Shown here: positions 41,322 to 49,689 of the stretch, piece by piece
Layout: every line of letters starts with the position of its first letter
How positions within the stretch are numbered: the stretch's first letter is position 1
NCBI GenBank assembly: GCA_022447545.1
Contig: JAKVBI010000018.1
Span: 62,001-126,000 of the forward strand
Source of the DNA: Myxococcota bacterium
GTDB lineage: Bacteria > Myxococcota_A > UBA9160 > SMWR01
Direction: 5' to 3'
DNA: 64,000 nt
The notes under the pieces: generated by a model
Database searches by the model: none
What the model saw: the letters and a program-made list of their open reading frames with translations, nothing else
What the model was told of the DNA's origin: nothing
Made by a program: the position numbers and the translations under genes

Positions 41322-44300
41322 TTACTCGATGTAGCCGAGTTGGCGCAGGGCATCCTCGTCAGCGGCCGACAATTGAGCCTCGCCCCCCCCGTCGATGGAT
41401 TGGCTCTTGGCCAATTGCTCCTGGGCTTCGACGTGTCCACGCAGCCCCGAGGCGATGTCGGGCCTGGCCTCGAACTGGTTCGCCGACTCGCCAGGATCCC
41501 TGGCCACATGGAAAAGTTCCCGCGAGGGCACCCCGCGCGGGTTGTCCTCGTTGGCTTCGATGTACTTCCACTCGCTGCTGCGAATGGCGCGCAGCACGTT
41601 GCCCTCGTGATCCTCCTCGGCGAAGGCCAGCGCGTCGGTCTCCGCACGCCCGTCCAGCCCGAGCCCGAGGTCGAGGCCCTGCATGGCGGCCGGCTTCGAA
41701 ACTCCAGCTCGCGCAATCAGCGTCGGGGCGATGTCGATCAGGCGAGCCACTTGGCCGCGCTCGTCGCGGCCCACTGCCAGTGAGTCCCCTCCCTTGGACC
41801 ATTTGACCAGCAGCGGAACCCGGATCTGTTCTTCGTAGAGGGTAGTTCCGTGCCACCAGCCCCCATGCTCGAAGAACTCCTCTCCGTGATCGGCGGTCAG
41901 TACGATGACGGTGTCGTCGTACAACCCGAGTCTGCGCAACTCGTCGAGTAGGACACCGAACTGTGCGTCGAGGTACTCGATTTCTTCCACGTAGAGGCGG
42001 CGCATGCGCTCGGCGAGTTCCGGGTCCGGGTGCTGGTTCGAGACTCTTGCCACCGCGTCGCCATCGTAGGGGTGCTCGAAATAGGGATCGTGGGGGTCCA
42101 TGTAGTGGAGGAACAGGAAGAAACGCGAGTCGCGATGCCGGGCGAGAAAATCGAAGCCCAGTTCGTTGATGACCTCGGCGTTCTGATAGAAGTCACCGAC
42201 GCTGTAACCGCTTTTGACTTTGAACCAGACCGCCCGCCAGATGTTGTAGAGGATCAGTTTGGATGAGGTTTCCTCGGCGCCCAACAGGTAGTCGGGGGCG
42301 AGGTAGGAGTACTCGTCGTAGCCCTGGTCGAATCCGAAGCTCGGTGCGAGGTTGATGTTTGAAACGATCCCTCCGGTCCGATATCCGGCATCCGAGAGAA
42401 CCTCTGAGACGAAGGTCACCGCGTCAGGGAGTGCCGATGGTTTCGACATGGCGCCGTGGGTCGAGGGGACCAGAGAGGTCAGAATGGAAGCCGTTGCCGG
42501 CTTGGTCCACGAGGCGTGGGAGTAGCCGTCGAACAACGTGCCGCCTGCTTCCACCAGACTGCAGATTTCCGGAGTTCGAACGTCCGAGGCTCCGTAGCAT
42601 GAAAGGTGGTCGGCTCGAAGGGTGTCGACCATCACGAGGATCAGATTGGGGCGCTTGGCGAGAGACGAGGGGACCGGTGGTGCGGATGCACCGCTTCCGG
42701 AACCTGGCCCCAACAAAAGCGAAGCGGTTGCTCCGGCCAGAGTTACCCCGAGCAGGGCCACCCCCACGGTGAGGGGCCGGAACAGGCGATTGATCCCGGG
42801 TGCCCGGAACCACTTGGGCCCGAAGAAGAAAAGCACCACGGCCAACAGAGCGGCGGTCCCCAGCACGGCAGCCAGGACCCCCGCCGGTGGCATCTGTTCG
42901 AGATAGACGTCCCGTCGCAGGCGGAACAGGACGATCGCCAGAGAGAACGGCAGGAAGGTTGCCAGGCTCGCCAATGCAGGGGTCCACCCGCGCAGTTCGT
43001 CCAGGTCCGCGGGCAGGAGGGCGAGCAATACACCGCCGCTCGCACCAATGCCTCCTAACAGAAACGCGTAGGCGAGGGGCCCATACCACAACACCTGCAT
43101 TTCCTCGCCGCCTCCGCTGGCGATCAGCAACGCTTCGAGGCCACCAATCACGATTCCACTCAGTGCACCCGCGCCCAGTCCCAGGCCGGCCGAGAGTTTG
43201 ACGCGCGCGGCCAGGGGGGGGAGTGCGGCGCGGTTTCGCTCTGGGCCGTCGGTGTCCTCCATGAGTTGACGGGCAGCCTCCGCGGCCTGCTCGTAGTCGA
43301 CCTGCTGACCTTCGACGAGGCAGTAGGCGGGTGTGTAATTCTTCGGCCGAAACCACCAGAAGAATGCGCCGGCCAGAGTCAGGGCCTCGGCGGCCCAGAA
43401 TCCCAGCGCAGCAGACACGATGGCGTTGCCTGGCCCCAATAGATTGCCCAGCAGTACGTACTGGGCGGCTTCGCGAATGCCCTCGCCTGCAATGGTGAAG
43501 GGGGAGAGCACCGTGGCGAGGATTTGAATCGATGAGCCGAAGGCAATGGGCCAGAACTCTGCGGTCGTTGCCCCGATCGCCAATGCGGTGAAGTAGTACA
43601 TGGCGGCCGTGGAGAAGTGGACGATGAAAGACAGCAGGAAAGCGAGGGCGACCAGGCCTCGCTTGTCGCGATAGGCGGCGGCCGAACGCGAGATTCGCAT
43701 AACCAGGCCCTCGAGCCGATCCCTACCCGGGATTGGCAGAGCGCCGAGCAGCCACTCGATGAGACCGGGATACCAGAGCACCACCAGCAGCCCACCGATC
43801 AGGGCGAGGCACACGGGTACGGTGATACCTGCGATCAAACCGGCGTTGTCGCCGAAGATTCCAATGCCAAAGGGAAGAGCAACCAGGAAGGAGAGGAAGA
43901 TTCCCGAGAAGCCGATCACTTTTTCAAGGGCGGTGGTGGCGGTGACTTCGACGCTGCGGCCGCTGAAGCGAGCAGCATCGTAGAGCTTGTAGCCGTCCAG
44001 GCCAGCCGTGCTCGGCAAGAAGGTGCCGATGAAGCGCCCGATCAGGAACGAACCGAAAATGTGCCAGAAGGGCAGTTCGATGGACTGGCCGCGCAGCAAG
44101 ATCGTCCAGCGATACATGGACGCCAGAATTCCGACGAACTTGATCCCTGCGGCGAGACCCACGAAGGTCCAGAAGGTTCCCGCGTCGATGCGTGCCAGAG
44201 TGTCCAGCACCAAGCGGCCCGCCACGACTTTGTTGCCGTCCTCATCCGTCACCGGGTGGCTGAACAGCAGCCAGAATGCCCCGACTGTGACGCCGGCCTT

Positions 44301-44399
44301 GAGCACATTGAGGATTCGGCCGCGCCAGGGCTCGGGGATGAACTTCGCAGTGAGCAGCGCAGTGATTGCAACCGTCACAATGGACAGAAGGATCATCAT
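41322..44399 (-). CDS. Fusion of flippase-like membrane domain with sulfatase/phosphotransferase domain
   Basis: 1025 residues in three parts. Residues about 10-350 form a lysylphosphatidylglycerol-synthetase-TM/AglD-like (UPF0104) polytopic domain, with GRFIGTFLPSTAGLDGYKLY typical of it. About 395-565 is a further block of five or six helices. From about 578 an alkaline-phosphatase-superfamily domain begins: NLILVMVDTLRADHLSCYG (metal Asp592), the nucleophile segment SHASWTKPATAS (Thr632), HYMDPHDPYFEHPY, and TADHGEEFFEHGGWWHG. A threonine where sulfatases have Cys/Ser-x-Pro-x-Arg indicates phospho-transfer or phosphatase chemistry rather than formylglycine sulfatase. It probably modifies an envelope lipid or glycan. 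Confidence 0.8.
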   Translation of the reverse strand: MMILLSIVTVAITALLTAKFIPEPWRGRILNVLKAGVTVGAFWLLFSHPVTDEDGNKVVAGRLVLDTLARIDAGTFWTFVGLAAGIKFVGILASMYRWTILLRGQSIELPFWHIFGSFLIGRFIGTFLPSTAGLDGYKLYDAARFSGRSVEVTATTALEKVIGFSGIFLSFLVALPFGIGIFGDNAGLIAGITVPVCLALIGGLLVVLWYPGLIEWLLGALPIPGRDRLEGLVMRISRSAAAYRDKRGLVALAFLLSFIVHFSTAAMYYFTALAIGATTAEFWPIAFGSSIQILATVLSPFTIAGEGIREAAQYVLLGNLLGPGNAIVSAALGFWAAEALTLAGAFFWWFRPKNYTPAYCLVEGQQVDYEQAAEAARQLMEDTDGPERNRAALPPLAARVKLSAGLGLGAGALSGIVIGGLEALLIASGGGEEMQVLWYGPLAYAFLLGGIGASGGVLLALLPADLDELRGWTPALASLATFLPFSLAIVLFRLRRDVYLEQMPPAGVLAAVLGTAALLAVVLFFFGPKWFRAPGINRLFRPLTVGVALLGVTLAGATASLLLGPGSGSGASAPPVPSSLAKRPNLILVMVDTLRADHLSCYGASDVRTPEICSLVEAGGTLFDGYSHASWTKPATASILTSLVPSTHGAMSKPSALPDAVTFVSEVLSDAGYRTGGIVSNINLAPSFGFDQGYDEYSYLAPDYLLGAEETSSKLILYNIWRAVWFKVKSGYSVGDFYQNAEVINELGFDFLARHRDSRFFLFLHYMDPHDPYFEHPYDGDAVARVSNQHPDPELAERMRRLYVEEIEYLDAQFGVLLDELRRLGLYDDTVIVLTADHGEEFFEHGGWWHGTTLYEEQIRVPLLVKWSKGGDSLAVGRDERGQVARLIDIAPTLIARAGVSKPAAMQGLDLGLGLDGRAETDALAFAEEDHEGNVLRAIRSSEWKYIEANEDNPRGVPSRELFHVARDPGESANQFEARPDIASGLRGHVEAQEQLAKSQSIDGGGEAQLSAADEDALRQLGYIE

Positions 44400-44657
44400 C
44401 TGAATATTTCTCCGAACTCTCCCGTCTGGGCTCCCGGCGCGCGGGGCTCAGTCGAATGCTTGGTGGGGCGGCAAGTGACACCATCACAGTATGAAACCGC
44501 TGCGAACCTACCAGTCCGGACCGACCCCCCACCCGCCCCGGTGGTCTCGAGTCGCTTCTACTGGGTTCATTCGATAGCGGCGGGAATGGGTCACCACTTG
44601 ATGGCTGACAGCGAACCCAGGCGTCGAGGCGGGGGTGATTCCACCCGGCCCCCCGCT

Positions 44658-45533
44658 CTAGGGATTGTTGCTGGGGGTCCCATGGGAACCGAGGATTTCT
44701 CGGCGGCGCCGGTTGTACTCGGCCTCGGTGACCTGGCCCGCCACCCGCTGTTCCTCCAGGTCGGCGAGCCTGCGCAGAGCCGTGGCCGAGAGATTCGCGG
44801 GGATCGGTTGTGCCGGGATGTCGCGGGCGACTGCTTCGGGAGGGGATTCCATCAAAATGGTGCGTCGCTCGACCTTCCCGCTGGCCGACACCCGCGCTCG
44901 GCTGGCCTTGGCAAACACCGGGCTGCGCCAGTCGACGGCGACCGACTGGCGGCCGAGGAGCGCCATGCCACGCGTGGCGATGATGGAGAACTTCATGGGG
45001 TGAGCGCCGACCTCGGGCTCGGGGATGCGGCGCTTCTTGCCCTCCTTGGGAATCTCCCAGTCACTGCGGTTGAGGTGGATATCCAGCTGTTCGCCTCGGA
45101 CGTAGGTAACGAAGCTGGTCAGATAGAGCCGGTCGAAGATTCCCAAACGCTTCTCTTTGCGAATGGCGACCACCGCAATTTCGTCCGCCGGGCTGGCCTG
45201 GCCCAATACCTGCGCCAGTCCTTCAGCCAGTGGATACAGGATCTCCGAGGGAATGGCGGGGTAGCGTTGGATATTGCCTTTCTCCTCGCTACGTAGGTCG
45301 ATGCTCGCCAGGATGTGGACGAGCCGCGCTACGGAGATCACCGCGGGTTGGTTGAAGCCTCGATCGACGGGCTCACCGCCCTGCTTCTCGGTGCGCAGGG
45401 AGATCTGGATCCGGTTGTGTTCGTAGACCTTCTCGGTCACGGTTCGAGTGCCGCAGGCGGTCGTCAGCAGTGCGATCCCGAGAGGGATTGCGAGACTTCG
45501 AAACCGACCGTCCGTACGCCGCGGACTCGTCAT
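44658..45533 (-). CDS. Lipoprotein with C-terminal SHOCT motif
   Basis: 291 residues. Signal peptide with lipobox LLTTACG (lipidated Cys at about 27). The middle (about 30-240) is a mixed alpha/beta region I do not recognise, with IQRYPAIPSEILYPLAEGL and KRLGIFDRLYLTSFVTYVRG. The C-terminal LADLEEQRVAGQVTEAEYNRR (about 255-280; the L.L...G.ITEEEF pattern) is a SHOCT oligomerisation motif. It follows feoB by 62 bases on the same strand and may be co-transcribed with it, but an iron role is only inferred from that. Confidence 0.72.
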   Translation of the reverse strand: MTSPRRTDGRFRSLAIPLGIALLTTACGTRTVTEKVYEHNRIQISLRTEKQGGEPVDRGFNQPAVISVARLVHILASIDLRSEEKGNIQRYPAIPSEILYPLAEGLAQVLGQASPADEIAVVAIRKEKRLGIFDRLYLTSFVTYVRGEQLDIHLNRSDWEIPKEGKKRRIPEPEVGAHPMKFSIIATRGMALLGRQSVAVDWRSPVFAKASRARVSASGKVERRTILMESPPEAVARDIPAQPIPANLSATALRRLADLEEQRVAGQVTEAEYNRRRREILGSHGTPSNNP

Positions 45534-45595
45534 CAGAAAGGCAAGCTACCCCAGCGCAAGCGGTCCCGCCGGTCTGGCGCCGGCGTTGCCGGGCT

Positions 45596-47479
45596 TCATG
45601 TGGCGGTCAGGTAGTGGACGGTGCGGTAGGTGACGAAGCTTGCCCCGTAGGCGAGTACGAGGAGATAGCCAAAGGCAAAGATCGGCCAGCGCCAGGAGGC
45701 GGTCTCGCGCCGCAGCACGGCCAGCGTCGAGACGCATTGCAGGGCGAATACGAAGAAGACGAGCAGCGACGCCACACTGGCGGGTGTGAACACCGGCTTT
45801 CCCGTGTCTGGATTGCGATCCTCACGGATGGCCTGGGTCAGCGACGAGCCCTCGTCGCTCGCGGCGTAGATCTGGGCCAGGGTCGAGACGATCACCTCAC
45901 GCGCGGCGAGGCTCGCCAGCAGGCCGACACCGATCTTCCAGTCGAAGCCGAGGGGGGCGATGACCGGCTCGATGGCGTGACCCATCCGTCCAGCGAAACT
46001 GTGCTCGAGTGCGTATCGATCGGCTTCTGCGGCGTCGAGACCCGGGGGTGGTGGGGTGCGCGGGAATGTCAGGGCCACCCACAGCACCATGGACATGAGG
46101 AGAATGATCGTGCCGGCCCGCTTCAGGAACGCGAAAGCGCTTTCCCACACCTGGCTCAGCCAGAGCTTGAGGGTCGGCACGCGGTAGGAGGGGAGTTCCA
46201 TGTAGAACGGGAGCTCGTCGCCGCGGATCAGCGTTTTTTTGAGCAATGCCGCGATCAACAGTGCGGCCGTGCCCCCGCCGAGGTAGAGGCCGAGCAGCAC
46301 CAGACCCTGCAGTCCGATGGGGCCCCAGACGTGTTGGGCCGGTACAAAGGCCCCGATCAGCAGTGCATACACGGGGAGGCGCGCCGTGCAGGTCATCAGG
46401 GGCGCGACCAACATCGTGACCAGGCGGTTGCGGGTGGATGGAATGGTGCGCGTAGCCATGATGCCCGGCACCGCACAGGCGTAGGACGACAGTAGCGACA
46501 CGAAGGCACGCCCCTCGAGCCCGATGCGCCCCATCAAGCGGTCGATGAGGAAGGCGGCGCGCGCCATGTAGCCCAGGTCTTCGAGCAGATACAGGGCGGA
46601 GAAGAGCAGCACGATCTGGGGCAGGAAGATCACCACCGAGCCGACTCCAGCGATCAGTCCGTCGGCCAGGAATTCCGCCAGCAGTCCGGCGGGCAGTGTT
46701 GTGTGTACGAAGTTCGAGGCCTTCGCCATGACGACCTCGATGAACTCCATGGCTGGTTGCGCCCAGGCGAAGATGAGTTGGAAGAACCCGACCATCACGA
46801 CGCCGAACAAAGCGGTACCGGCGACGGGGTGGAGCAGGACACGGTCAATTCGGCTGGTGAGCTGGTTGGGGCCCGGGCTCTGGATCAGGCACGTCGACAA
46901 CACCGAGTCGGCCCAGCCCACCCGCTCGATCGGATCCTCGGGAGGGGGAAGCACTGGCAGTGGCCAGGATTCGGGTGTCCTCAGCAGCAGCTGAAGTTCA
47001 TCAAGTCCTCGGCCGCGGTGCCCCACCACTCCTCGCACGGGAATCCCGAGTGCCTGCTCGAGCCGCGCCAGGTCCAGTCTGCCCTGGCGCGCCTCCAGTT
47101 CGTCCACCATGGTGACGACCAGGCAGGTGGGGAATCCGCGCCGTAGAACCTGGCCGATGAAAGGTAGCGAGCGCTCCAGAGAGCACGCATCGGCGACCAT
47201 CAGCAGTGCGTCGGGGCGCTCGGTGAGTTCGCCGTCGAGCACGCCGTTGACCACGGCTTCGTCGGGGCTCAGGGGTTCGAGGCTGTAAGCACCGGGAAGA
47301 TCGAGGATCACGGCTTCGCGGCCCTCGAGGTTGGCAATGCCCTCGCGTCGCTCGACGGTTACACCCGGGTAGTTGCCCACCTTGGCATGCAGTCCGGTCA
47401 GGGCGTTGAACAGTGTGGTCTTGCCCGAATTCGGGCTGCCCAACAGACCCAGGCGGAGGGTCGTCGCGGGGGCGCTCAC
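45596..47479 (-). CDS. feoB: Ferrous iron transport protein B
   Basis: 627 residues. The N-terminal G-protein domain has LLGSPNSGKTTLFNALTG (G1), YPGVTVERREG (G2), DLPGAYSL (G3) and VTMVDELEA in place of NxxD (G4 degenerate, Asn to Met). The membrane domain carries two Gate-like halves, with LLSSYACAVPGIMATRTI (the conserved Cys in the first gate) and the GVGLLASLAAREVIVSTL segment in the second. Starts at GTG 47479, overlapping the feoA stop by four bases (GTGA). Imports Fe2+ across the inner membrane. Confidence 0.94.
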   Translation of the reverse strand: MSAPATTLRLGLLGSPNSGKTTLFNALTGLHAKVGNYPGVTVERREGIANLEGREAVILDLPGAYSLEPLSPDEAVVNGVLDGELTERPDALLMVADACSLERSLPFIGQVLRRGFPTCLVVTMVDELEARQGRLDLARLEQALGIPVRGVVGHRGRGLDELQLLLRTPESWPLPVLPPPEDPIERVGWADSVLSTCLIQSPGPNQLTSRIDRVLLHPVAGTALFGVVMVGFFQLIFAWAQPAMEFIEVVMAKASNFVHTTLPAGLLAEFLADGLIAGVGSVVIFLPQIVLLFSALYLLEDLGYMARAAFLIDRLMGRIGLEGRAFVSLLSSYACAVPGIMATRTIPSTRNRLVTMLVAPLMTCTARLPVYALLIGAFVPAQHVWGPIGLQGLVLLGLYLGGGTAALLIAALLKKTLIRGDELPFYMELPSYRVPTLKLWLSQVWESAFAFLKRAGTIILLMSMVLWVALTFPRTPPPPGLDAAEADRYALEHSFAGRMGHAIEPVIAPLGFDWKIGVGLLASLAAREVIVSTLAQIYAASDEGSSLTQAIREDRNPDTGKPVFTPASVASLLVFFVFALQCVSTLAVLRRETASWRWPIFAFGYLLVLAYGASFVTYRTVHYLTAT

Positions 47480-47787
47480 ACCTGGTCCAGGATCCGGATC
47501 CGTATCAGGGAGGCTTCCGACTTCCGCAGGCATACTCGGGTTCCGCGTACCTGGTACTCGACCGGGTCTCCCAGGGGCGCCCGGCGAATGGCCCTGACCT
47601 CGGAGCCCGGTACGAACCCCAGGGCCAGGAGCCGGTCGAAGGAGATTGCACCGGGATCGACGTGGGTGATGAGGGCCCGATGGCCCGGGGCCAGGACACC
47701 CAGTCCATGGCCTTCCCGGCCTCCCACGTCCGTGCGCTCGGGGGCCGAGGGAGTGCTCTGCTGGGGGGTCGGAAGCGGTTGGGCCAT
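47476..47787 (-). CDS. feoA: Ferrous iron transport protein A
   Basis: 103 residues with the SH3-like FeoA core: LGVLAPGHRALITHVDPG, LLALGFVPGSEVRAIRRAPLGDPVEYQVRGTRVCLRKSEA. A 25-residue Pro/Ser-rich N-terminal extension precedes it, so the true start could be slightly further in. It accompanies FeoB and is coupled to it by a GTGA overlap. Upstream lie a sigma-70-like promoter and a Fur-like dyad. Confidence 0.9.
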   Translation of the reverse strand: MAQPLPTPQQSTPSAPERTDVGGREGHGLGVLAPGHRALITHVDPGAISFDRLLALGFVPGSEVRAIRRAPLGDPVEYQVRGTRVCLRKSEASLIRIRILDQV

Positions 47788-47889
47788 GGTGAAGTGCCTG
47801 ACTGGAAGAAACGAACTGGATGGGAAGACGCCAGCGGGCCCCGGCTCACGACACCCGCGATCCCGGGGATCTTCGCGGAAAATTGAAAA

Positions 47890-47934
47890 CGAAAATCGAT
47901 TTCGAGGTTATCGCCCAGAGGCTGAGTGCGTCAA
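47890..47934 (-). promoter_or_regulatory. Promoter and Fur-like operator of feoAB
   Basis: On the minus strand: TTGACG (47934-47929), 16 bases, GATAAC (47912-47907) as -35/-10, then the dyad CGAAATC-G-ATTTTCG (47904-47890), a 7-1-7 inverted repeat with five of seven matching pairs, over the expected transcription start. The position and A/T-rich dyad fit iron repression by Fur; the exact regulator is inferred. The transcript leader would be about 110 bases. Confidence 0.55.
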
Positions 47935-47982
47935 CGCTTTCGGGCTCGATTCAGCGGGTGGAGGGGACTCCCTCGCCACGCT

Positions 47983-48987
47983 CTATTCGTTCTCGCTGCG
48001 CAACTGACGACGCATGATCCGTTCAACGGCTTCTGATGGCTGGACGGTTCCGTTCAGGATTGCATCGACCATGTTCGAGATGGGCAACTCGACGCCGTGC
48101 CGGCGCCCGAGTTCGCAGGCCGCGCGGGTGGTGCGAACGCCTTCCGCCACTTCGTTCATGGCTCCCAGAACTTCTTGGAGTGGGCGGCCGCGTCCGAGTT
48201 CGAGGCCCACTCGCCGATTCCGGGAGAGGTCCCCGGTGCAGGTCAGGACCAGATCGCCGACTCCCGCCAGTCCGAGAAACGTCAGCGGGTCTGCACCCAG
48301 GTGGGTGCCCAGGCGGGTGATCTCCCGCAGGCCCCGCGTCATCACACTGGCGCGCGCGTTGAGGCCCAACTCGAGGCCATCGCAGATCCCCACCGCGATG
48401 GCGGCCACATTTTTCAACGCGCCGCCCAGTTCGACTCCCACGACGTCTTGGGTCGAGTAGCAGCGCAACCAGGGCGATGAGATCGACTCCTGGACCGAAA
48501 TGGCGTAGACCTCTTCACGGCATGCCACGGTTACCGCCGTCGGCCGCTCGTCGGCGATCTCTCGCGCAAACGATGGGCCGGACAAGAACACCAACTTCGG
48601 CGCGTGAACGGATCCCAGAACTTCTTCGAGCACCTGGTCCATCCGCATGCAGGTGTCCTGTTCGATGCCCTTGACAGTGGAGACGACGATGGCGCCCTCT
48701 TCGAGGTAACTGGCCGCGCTTTGCATGACGCTTCGCACACCGTGGCTGGGGACTGCACAGATCACCAGTTCGCGCCCTGCCAATACTTCAGCGAGGTCTG
48801 AACTGGCTCGCAGACTCTCGGGGAGTTCGAAGTCGCTCAGGTAGGAGGGGTTGCGGTGCTCGCGGTTGATGGCTTCGGCGATCTCGGGTTTGCGGGCCCA
48901 TAGCCGAACGTCGTGTTCGCGAGCGCAGAGCATCGCGAGACACGTTCCAAAACTGCCCGCTCCGAGCACGCCCACGGGAACCGCCAC
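47983..48987 (-). CDS. gpsA: NAD(P)-dependent glycerol-3-phosphate dehydrogenase
   Basis: Makes sn-glycerol-3-phosphate for phospholipid synthesis. 334 residues: GVLGAGSFGTCLAMLCA at the N-terminus binds NAD(P), STVKGIEQDTCMRM and FLSGPSFAREIADERPTAV are conserved, and the catalytic lysine lies in ELGGALKNVAAIAVGICDG (about 185). The C-terminal domain has LAGVGDLVLTCTGDLSRNR. GTG at 48987 is chosen because it gives the family's exact start; a longer frame to 49161 encodes unrelated residues. Followed on the same strand by feoA after about 195 bases containing the feo promoter. Confidence 0.94.
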   Translation of the reverse strand: MAVPVGVLGAGSFGTCLAMLCAREHDVRLWARKPEIAEAINREHRNPSYLSDFELPESLRASSDLAEVLAGRELVICAVPSHGVRSVMQSAASYLEEGAIVVSTVKGIEQDTCMRMDQVLEEVLGSVHAPKLVFLSGPSFAREIADERPTAVTVACREEVYAISVQESISSPWLRCYSTQDVVGVELGGALKNVAAIAVGICDGLELGLNARASVMTRGLREITRLGTHLGADPLTFLGLAGVGDLVLTCTGDLSRNRRVGLELGRGRPLQEVLGAMNEVAEGVRTTRAACELGRRHGVELPISNMVDAILNGTVQPSEAVERIMRRQLRSENE

Positions 48988-49295
48988 GGGCGGCAGTGTA
49001 TCGCTCCGCTGGGACGGCTGCGCGGATCGAAGCGTTGACGCGTTCGGAGGCCGTCGGTACCCTCGCCGCGTTTCCTCAATGGTCTCGGAGGGTTTGGGCT
49101 CCCATGGGGGGTACCGAAGGCATGGGCACCTGGGATGAGGGAGCCTGCCAGAGGGCACCACGCCGATCTCCGCGGCGTCAGAATGCCGAGCGCGCCGTGG
49201 AGGAAGCCCAGCTGGGTGATGACTCCCTGGGAACGCTCACGGGGCCTTGAGTCGACGGCCGGGCGATCGCGTGTTGGCGACAGGGGGGCACGAGC
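48988..49295. other. 308-base divergent intergenic region gpsA / nuoA
   Basis: No convincing gene. It must hold the gpsA promoter (minus) and the nuo promoter (plus); a candidate for the latter is given separately. One open frame crosses it but has no ribosome site or recognisable protein. Confidence 0.5.
49035..49063 (+). promoter_or_regulatory. Candidate promoter of the nuo membrane-arm operon
   Basis: TTGACG (49035-49040), 17 bases, TACCCT (49058-49063). The -35 is five of six and the spacing ideal, but the -10 only matches three of six. Leader of about 230 bases to nuoA. Confidence 0.3.
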
Positions 49296-49643
49296 TTGCT
49301 GGCGGAATTCACCGGCATCCTGGTGGTCATGTTCGCCGGGCTCGTGGGTGCCCTCACCGTCCTGGCGGTTTCGGCTCGCCTCGCTCCACACCGACCGAAC
49401 CGGAGGACCTCCCCGCCCTCGGCGCATTCCTCGGGATGGGCCGGGCCCCAGCGCGTCGCCGTGCGCTTCTACCGCGTGGCTCTGGTCTTCGTCATCTTTC
49501 AAGTGGCACTGGCATTCCTCTACCCGTGGGCGCTGGTGTTCCGCGATCTGCGCGAGTTGGGGCTCGTGGCTGCGCTGGCCTTCGCGGGTCCGCTGGGGGT
49601 GGGGTTCATCTACGCATGGGCCCGGCGGGGGCTCGGCCCGTGA
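49296..49643 (+). CDS. nuoA: NADH-quinone oxidoreductase subunit A homologue (divergent)
   Basis: 115 residues, three membrane helices (about 5-28, 57-82, 90-110). VRFYRVALVFVIFQVALAFLY then PWALVF is unmistakably the NuoA helix-2 region, and FIYAW ends helix 3. But canonical FDxE in that helix is FQVA here (Asp to Gln69, Glu to Ala71), and the loop normally carrying the conserved Cys/Glu-Ser-Gly segment reads PPSAHSSGWAG. TTG start with AGGGGGG nine bases upstream. First of seven membrane-arm genes; nuoB, C, D, E, F and G, which normally follow, are missing. Function as part of NADH dehydrogenase is doubtful. Confidence 0.85.
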   Translation: MLAEFTGILVVMFAGLVGALTVLAVSARLAPHRPNRRTSPPSAHSSGWAGPQRVAVRFYRVALVFVIFQVALAFLYPWALVFRDLRELGLVAALAFAGPLGVGFIYAWARRGLGP

Positions 49644-49653
49644 TTGGATGCAC

Positions 49654-49689
49654 GAGTGCCGGTGGGTACCCCTGAGTGCCGGTGGGTAC
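49654..49689 (+). repeat. Tandem 16-base duplication at the nuoH start
   Basis: GAGTGCCGGTGGGTAC occurs at 49654-49669 and again at 49674-49689, four bases apart. The second copy contains the proposed GTG of nuoH (49676). The first copy has a GTG in another frame. It looks like a recent small duplication of the initiation region. Confidence 0.7.

Noticed and set aside
41322-44399. True formylglycine sulfatase
   Set aside because: The nucleophile motif is Thr-Lys-Pro-Ala-Thr rather than Cys/Ser-x-Pro-x-Arg.
43617-45296. 559-codon plus-strand frame
   Set aside because: Antisense to the fusion protein and SHOCT lipoprotein genes; no family resemblance.
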